In this document: piece by piece, positions 9,553 through 13,100 of the stretch
How the letters are laid out: each line of letters begins with the position of its first letter
Numbering within the stretch: position 1 is the first letter of the stretch
Assembly: GCA_028064935.1 (NCBI GenBank)
Contig: JAPTWT010000075.1
Span: 1-13,100, forward strand
DNA from: Gammaproteobacteria bacterium
Lineage (GTDB): Bacteria; Pseudomonadota; Gammaproteobacteria; Acidiferrobacterales; Acidiferrobacteraceae
Direction of reading: 5' to 3'
DNA length: 13,100 bases
Notes under the pieces: model-generated
Databases searched by the model: none
Told to the model about the DNA's origin: nothing
The model's input: the letters and a program-made list of their open reading frames with translations, nothing else
Position numbers and translations under genes: made by a program

Positions 9553-10506
9553 TTAGGCGGCCGCCTCCTGCTCCTGGCCGGCAATCAGTCCCTTGATGAA
9601 TCCGTGCGCCTTGCTGGCTGCGGCTGCGGCGGTCGTGATGGCCTTCTTGTCGTCTTTCAATATCTTGATCCAGTTCGACAAGTAATCGGCATGGTCTGGT
9701 AGGGTTGCGCCCAAAATCCCCAAGTCGGCGTTCAAAAAAGCGCTTCCCATCTCGGCGATCAGCTCCTCGAACGCGTAGGCCTCGGTGCCAAAGCGACCGC
9801 TAAAGTCACGATCTAAGCGGCTCTTGTGGCCGGTGCTGTGGGTCATTTCGTGCATAGCCGTGCTGTAAAACGCTTCAGGGTTAATGAAGGCCTCGCGGGC
9901 TGGTAAGTGGATCTCGTCCCGGCCTGGAATATAGCAAGCTTGCGTCCCGCCAATCTTGATAGGTGCGGGGCTCGCCTGCATGATGCGCTCGGCGTCTTCG
10001 ATGGCGGTAAAGGCCGGGCGTTCTTCCTTGGCCGGTGCCTGTATGCCGTCGATCTGGTCGAGGTTGAAAGCCACAAAGGACTTGATGACCGCGCCTTTGA
10101 CGGTTTCGGTTTCGCCGGTGGTGGCGTTGGTTTCCTGCGACTCCCAGGGCTTGTAGAACACACACGCGGTGCCATGCTCGCCCTTGCGCACCTGACCGCC
10201 CATGTCGGCCGCTTGTTTGTAGGTGAGCCAGTAAGGGGACGCGTAACCGTGGCTAAGGCCTGCCGCCCAAAGGATTAGAATGTTTATGCCCTGGTAGGGC
10301 TTGCTCGTGGCAAGGTTCATGGGCAAGCTGGGTTGACTGTCCCAAAGCCTACGGCCTGTGGTACGGGCTTGCTCCATCGCTGCTAGAATCTGGTCGGTGA
10401 TGGCCTGATGAATATCGAAGGTTTGACCCCCTGCGGATGCGGAGGCTGGAGCCCCCTCGACTTTGACTTTGTGTTCTGCCGCCTGTTTGTGGTTGCGCGT
10501 TTTCAT
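9553..10506 (-). CDS. ardC: ArdC-family antirestriction protein
   Basis: ArdC proteins, carried by conjugative plasmids and ICEs, protect incoming DNA from host restriction enzymes. The 317 residues show both expected parts. The N-terminal ssDNA-binding ArdC/TraC-like domain spans ~30-150 (DIHQAITDQILAAME, PYQGINILILW, PYWLTYKQAADMGGQVRKGEHGT, VFYKPWE). The C-terminal zincin-like metallopeptidase domain has HEMTH at 219-223 with G226-H227, and the third-ligand region FEELIAEMGSAFL at 246-258. The end, HADYLSNWIKILKDDKKAI, is typical of the family. Length matches the usual ~300. AGGAGA, 6 nt before ATG 10506, supports the start. A long structured leader precedes it. No defect is visible. The role of the protease-like site in antirestriction is not settled. 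Confidence 0.92.
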   Translation of the reverse strand: MKTRNHKQAAEHKVKVEGAPASASAGGQTFDIHQAITDQILAAMEQARTTGRRLWDSQPSLPMNLATSKPYQGINILILWAAGLSHGYASPYWLTYKQAADMGGQVRKGEHGTACVFYKPWESQETNATTGETETVKGAVIKSFVAFNLDQIDGIQAPAKEERPAFTAIEDAERIMQASPAPIKIGGTQACYIPGRDEIHLPAREAFINPEAFYSTAMHEMTHSTGHKSRLDRDFSGRFGTEAYAFEELIAEMGSAFLNADLGILGATLPDHADYLSNWIKILKDDKKAITTAAAAASKAHGFIKGLIAGQEQEAAA

Positions 10507-10695
10507 GGTTCGTCTCCTGGTTGTGGTCCTGCGTCTTGCATCGGCTCTCGCCCCTCACTCAAGGCCGTGGGAGTGAGCGGCTTTTGGCGACCGGCAAGAC
10601 CCATGACAACGGTCTTATCGTTGGCGTGGGGCTTGTGAGGGAGACGCGAACGAACGCGGCATGGGGGCGAGAGCCGATGCTTGCAGGACCACGGA
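10507..10695 (-). ncRNA. Structured leader of ardC (copy A), radC-motif candidate
   Basis: The ~190 nt before the ardC start align along their whole length with the leader of the DUF2958 gene (12457-12645). Long arms pair: 10523-10554 with 10664-10692, about 27 bp in two blocks (ten bp GTGGTCCTGC, then seventeen bp down to the CCCC) separated by unequal internal bases. The ~110-nt loop is well conserved between copies (e.g. TTTTGGCGACCGGCAAG) and contains smaller stems such as AAGACC/GGTCTT. The 3' arm ends just before the AGGAGA ribosome-binding site. The published radC RNA motif sits upstream of antirestriction and other DNA-interacting genes in proteobacteria, so this is a likely member; identity is from context, not from a covariance search. 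Confidence 0.6.
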
Positions 10696-10723
10696 GACGA
10701 AAAGAGCGCAACCACGGCGGCGG

Positions 10724-10771
10724 GTTAAAAAGTCATTAAGGGGGTTACTTCCGTTAAAGGGTTGGGGTGAG
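10724..10771 (+). repeat. Imperfect direct repeat, left copy, flanking the autotransporter fragment
   Basis: This copy reads GTTAAAAAGTCATT, then GGGGGTTACT, TTAAAGGG and TTGGGGTGAG. The right copy at 11774-11829 has the same blocks in the same order (GTTATTAAGTCATT, GGGGGTACT, ATAAGGGC, TTGGGGTGAG) with an 8-nt insertion. Confidence 0.5.
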
Positions 10772-10776
10772 TCATT

Positions 10777-11718
10777 GTGGGCCGTGGTCCCTGCCAGCCC
10801 GAAGGCCTGCGCCGTACCGGCTCCCGTAGCCTGTACTCAGCGCAACGGATTTCTCTGGTCAACTTATCCACCGTCTTGGATGGCGCGCAATCCACAGGGG
10901 GCACCACCCCGCACTTCACGGCTCTCCATGAAGGGGCGTGGCTGAAAGGCGCCGGGGACTTTGGTCAATCCCAGGGCGCCTCGGTCACCGACTTCGGGGG
11001 GATCACAGGCTACGGGAAGGCAGTCTCTCCAAATCTCGTGGTCGGTGGCGCGTTCTCCGGTCTTGGCACCACCACCCATACCCCCCAACAAAGCCTGAAC
11101 GGCCAGTCCTTGGGGGTCTATGGCTATGGGATCTACACCCAGGGCGCATTACGCCTCTCAGCGAGTGTCGGGGCCGGAGCCTTGTCTGAGGATAGCCAAC
11201 GCAACCTCGCCCCCACGGGTCTCATCGCCACCGGCTCCACCAGTGGCTGGTTCACCGACACCGGGGTACAGGCCCAGTATCTGATCCCGATGGGGCGCAC
11301 GTTTGTGATGCCCTATGGCAGTGCCACCTATCTCCATACCCACTTGAATGGCTTTAGCGAACACGGCGCGGGATCGCTCGACCTGACCTACGGCAGTCAG
11401 ACCGGGAACCTGGGGGAGTTCACCGGCGGGGTGCGTACCGGTATCGATCTGAAAGACCATGCCCTCACCATTATCCCGTGGGTGGAACTGGGCGGCACCG
11501 GGACCGCCGGGAATCGGACATTGACGACGACGGAGGCGATCGGCGTCACGAACGTCAGCGCCGTCGGTCAAATCGCCCCGGCGGCAAGCTTCGATATCGG
11601 TGCGGGCGTCACCGTCACCAGCCACGGACCGTGGGCGGCTCGATTGGCCTATACTGAGCAGTTTGCCGGACCGACTCACCTCAACAGCTTTACCCTCCTC
11701 GGACGGTATCGGTTCTAA
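10777..11718 (+). pseudogene. Autotransporter beta-barrel domain without passenger (5'-truncated)
   Basis: The frame opens after a stop at 10768 and has only a GTG start, no ribosome-binding site and no signal peptide. From ~residue 45 on it is a complete-looking type V autotransporter translocator: HEGAWLKGAGDFGQ, GGITGYGKAVSPNLVVGGAFSGL, SLGVYGYGIYTQGALRLSASVGAG, WFTDTGVQAQYLIPMGRTFVMPYGSATYLH, GGVRTGIDLKDHALTIIPWVELGG and a final AARLAYTEQFAGPTHLNSFTLLGRYRF. The alternating aromatic strands and the terminal phenylalanine are the outer-membrane barrel signature. The first ~40 residues (QRISLVNLSTVLDGAQS) look like the linker before the barrel. The passenger and secretion signal are missing, so it cannot reach the outer membrane as is. 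It is convergent with the DUF2958 gene and divergent from ardC. Confidence 0.8.
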
Positions 11719-11773
11719 CAACTGACAGAAGGATACGGGTGTGCTTGGGAGGCGCACCCATTGTTATGTTCTG

Positions 11774-11829
11774 GTTATTAAGTCATTTCGGTAAAACAGG
11801 GGGTACTACGATAAGGGCATTGGGGTGAG
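11774..11829 (+). repeat. Imperfect direct repeat, right copy, flanking the autotransporter fragment
   Basis: Partner of the repeat at 10724-10771. The two copies are about 1.05 kb apart and bracket the autotransporter barrel. The strongest shared blocks are AAGTCATT, GGGGGT and TTGGGGTGAG. Confidence 0.5.
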
Positions 11830-11843
11830 CTTGTCGGGCTTTA

Positions 11844-11871
11844 GCGCCGATCTCCGTAATGAGATCGGCGC
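11844..11871. terminator. Perfect 11-bp hairpin between convergent genes
   Basis: GCGCCGATCTC (11844-11854) and GAGATCGGCGC (11861-11871) pair perfectly around a 6-nt loop. It lies between the ends of the autotransporter fragment and the DUF2958 gene, which suits a two-way terminator, although no T-run follows on either strand. Confidence 0.5.
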
Positions 11872-11916
11872 CCGGGCGCGTAACTGAACAAGGGCCCCTT
11901 TCGAGGCCGTCAATGG

Positions 11917-12456
11917 TTAGATCCGGACCGTCCGACCGTCTACCAATGCCGATAAGGTCACGGGCTCAAAGTGCAGGTCCAGTTCGGCTCCATTTGCAAT
12001 GATCTCGCGGATGCTGATATAGCCAAGCTCACGCTCGAAAACGACGGCGAGCCCAAAAGCCTGCGCGGTACCGTCGCCTGTCATGTCCTTCTCTGTGATG
12101 TACCAGTCGAAACCGGCGGTAAAGTAGTGCAGGTAAGCCACGGCCTCCATGCCCGATCCGTCCTGGTCGTAGGTCTTGGGCATGCTCTTAATGAGTCGCG
12201 CTAGGTCCATAACTTTCTGCTTGAAATAAGCCTTTTCTTCACTATCGCGGCAAAGGTCCCATATCGCGCGCATTTGGCTCCTACTAACGAAAGGATTCAG
12301 TACGCCAAGGCCCGCTGTTGCCTGCACTAAGCTGATCTCTTTCACCCCTGCGGATTGTTGAAGCTTGAACCCCTCGGTGTTGATTGGGCTTCCATTGTGG
12401 GCCGCATGGCCTATGACTTGGCTTCTGGCATCCGTGTTGCGCTCGTTCGTATTCAT
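11917..12456 (-). CDS. DUF2958-family protein of mobile elements
   Basis: 179 residues from ATG 12456, chosen because AGGAGA lies 6 nt upstream, exactly as at ardC; the frame stays open further upstream but only through the leader. The C-terminal half (~105-165) has the DUF2958 pattern: AYLHYFTAGFDWYITEKDM, AQAFGLAVVFERELGYISIREI, then AELDLHFEPVTLS. The N-terminal half carries a low-complexity start (MNTNERNTDARSQ) and a helical segment (NPFVSRSQMRAIWDLCRDSEEKAYFKQKVMDLARLIKSMPK). DUF2958 proteins are frequent next to ArdC-type genes on plasmids and ICEs; their function is not known. The same type of leader as ardC suggests common control. Confidence 0.72.
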   Translation of the reverse strand: MNTNERNTDARSQVIGHAAHNGSPINTEGFKLQQSAGVKEISLVQATAGLGVLNPFVSRSQMRAIWDLCRDSEEKAYFKQKVMDLARLIKSMPKTYDQDGSGMEAVAYLHYFTAGFDWYITEKDMTGDGTAQAFGLAVVFERELGYISIREIIANGAELDLHFEPVTLSALVDGRTVRI

Positions 12457-12645
12457 GGTAAGTCTCCTGTTGTGGTCCTGCGTCTTGCGTCGGCTCTCGC
12501 CCCTCATGAAAAGCCGGAGGAGTGAGCAGGTTTTGGCGACCGGCAAGGGGCATGACATCGGCTTTATCGCTGGCGTGACACTTGTAAGGGAGACGCGAAC
12601 GGACACGGCCTGGGGGCGAGAGACGGGGTTGGCAGGACCATGGAG
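12457..12645 (-). ncRNA. Structured leader of the DUF2958 gene (copy B), radC-motif candidate
   Basis: Homologous to the ardC leader at 10507-10695, with nearly the same length and the same distance to the start codon. The long arms 12472-12503 and 12613-12641 again pair over GTCCTGC and CTCTCGCCCC blocks. At least one pair differs from copy A on both arms (A-T there, G-C here), i.e. a compensatory change, which favours an RNA or DNA structure under selection over a coding sequence. Confidence 0.6.
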
Positions 12646-13100
12646 ACGGAATGGAGAACGAGCGTGGATGCCGGTAAAAGGACGGTGCGGGCCGCTCTCT
12701 GGATCGACCTTGGCGCCATCCGACCTTTGGGGTAAGCTCATAAAAAACGGCTATTTGCAATCTGGGGTTGGACAGAGGTTTTCGGGACGGTAAGAATTTT
12801 GCTCTGTTCCGTGCAAAATCTGGTTGGTTTGGTTTGCTCGGATAGCGTGTCCTTCTATGCAAAACTTGGTTGGATTTGTAATCAATCCAGACCGAGCAAT
12901 ACTGGGGAAATGGGCTGCGTGGGTACTAGTCTCCGTCTGAACCAATCGAAACGGAAATGCCACCGTCTGCAATTCGGCCGGAACGGTCATTGAGCGCTTG
13001 GCGCCTGAGTGGCCGGCCTATTTCGCATTGCTGCCGCTCGACCCGGTCCAATGACAAATCGGGGCTGATGCATTCAAGCGGCAGCTTCTCGATAACCGCT
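12646..13100. other. No recognised gene; short repeats and dyads
   Basis: 455 bases to the window edge. They should contain the promoter of the DUF2958 leader transcript, but no convincing -35/-10 pair was found. At 12812-12899 there are two copies of TGCAAAAYYTGGTTGG (12812-12827, 12858-12873), a TTGCTCGG/CCGAGCAA inverted repeat (12834-12841, 12892-12899) and a TGGATT/AATCCA stem (12871-12889). Frames on either strand at the right edge are short and unrecognised. Confidence 0.45.

Noticed and set aside
10503..10715. 70-codon frame in the ardC leader, with a similar frame in the leader of the DUF2958 gene
   Set aside because: Both copies stay open and the peptides are similar, but differences between copies change amino acids freely and the pairing arms are kept. 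This fits a structured leader better than a conserved peptide.
12457..12741. 95-residue N-terminal extension of the DUF2958 protein
   Set aside because: The extension runs through the leader that is homologous to the non-coding leader of ardC, and the AGGAGA site supports the start at 12456.

Overview
The window looks like an accessory region of a pseudomonadotal (proteobacterial) genome or plasmid. The right half has moderately high GC, an outer-membrane autotransporter beta-barrel (so a Gram-negative host) and plasmid/ICE-type genes (ArdC, DUF2958). The species cannot be fixed from sequence alone. No housekeeping gene, tRNA or rRNA was seen.

Layout, left to right. (1) 1-~962: the 3' part of an IS1634-family insertion sequence, running off the left edge. 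(2) 961-5838, minus strand: a tightly packed restriction-modification-like operon read right to left. It holds a short SAM-binding methyltransferase-like protein without a visible NPPY motif, a full Eco57I-type N6-adenine methyltransferase with an inserted cysteine cluster, and a GIY-YIG/helicase fusion protein. After the TGA of the helicase the same frame continues for about 52 codons, which read like the C-terminal tail of type ISP restriction enzymes. The IS lies exactly at the end of that tail. (3) 5839-6404: intergenic, with weak ORF remnants. (4) 6405-8285: a CoiA-like nuclease (plus), then two minus-strand small genes, a HEPN-like protein with an R-x4-H motif and a one-TM membrane protein. 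This looks like a continuation of the defence island. (5) 8645-9465: a multi-TM membrane protein whose ribosome-binding site sits in a strong hairpin, and a small basic protein whose promoter has a palindrome exactly in the -35/-10 spacer. (6) 9553-12645: a mobile-element module with ArdC antirestriction protein and a DUF2958-family protein. Each is preceded by a homologous ~190-nt structured leader. Between them, on the opposite strand, lies a passenger-less autotransporter barrel flanked by imperfect direct repeats. (7) 12646-13100: no recognised gene, only short repeats and dyads.

How the parts may work together (inference): the region mixes offence against incoming DNA (the methyltransferase/helicase operon, HEPN protein, CoiA-like nuclease) with antirestriction functions (ArdC plus its partner). 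The restriction operon's 3' end looks damaged by a stop codon and an IS. The paired leaders, alike in position and in long-range pairing, are the best candidate for a shared RNA regulatory device. They may belong to the published radC RNA motif, known upstream of antirestriction and other DNA-interacting genes.
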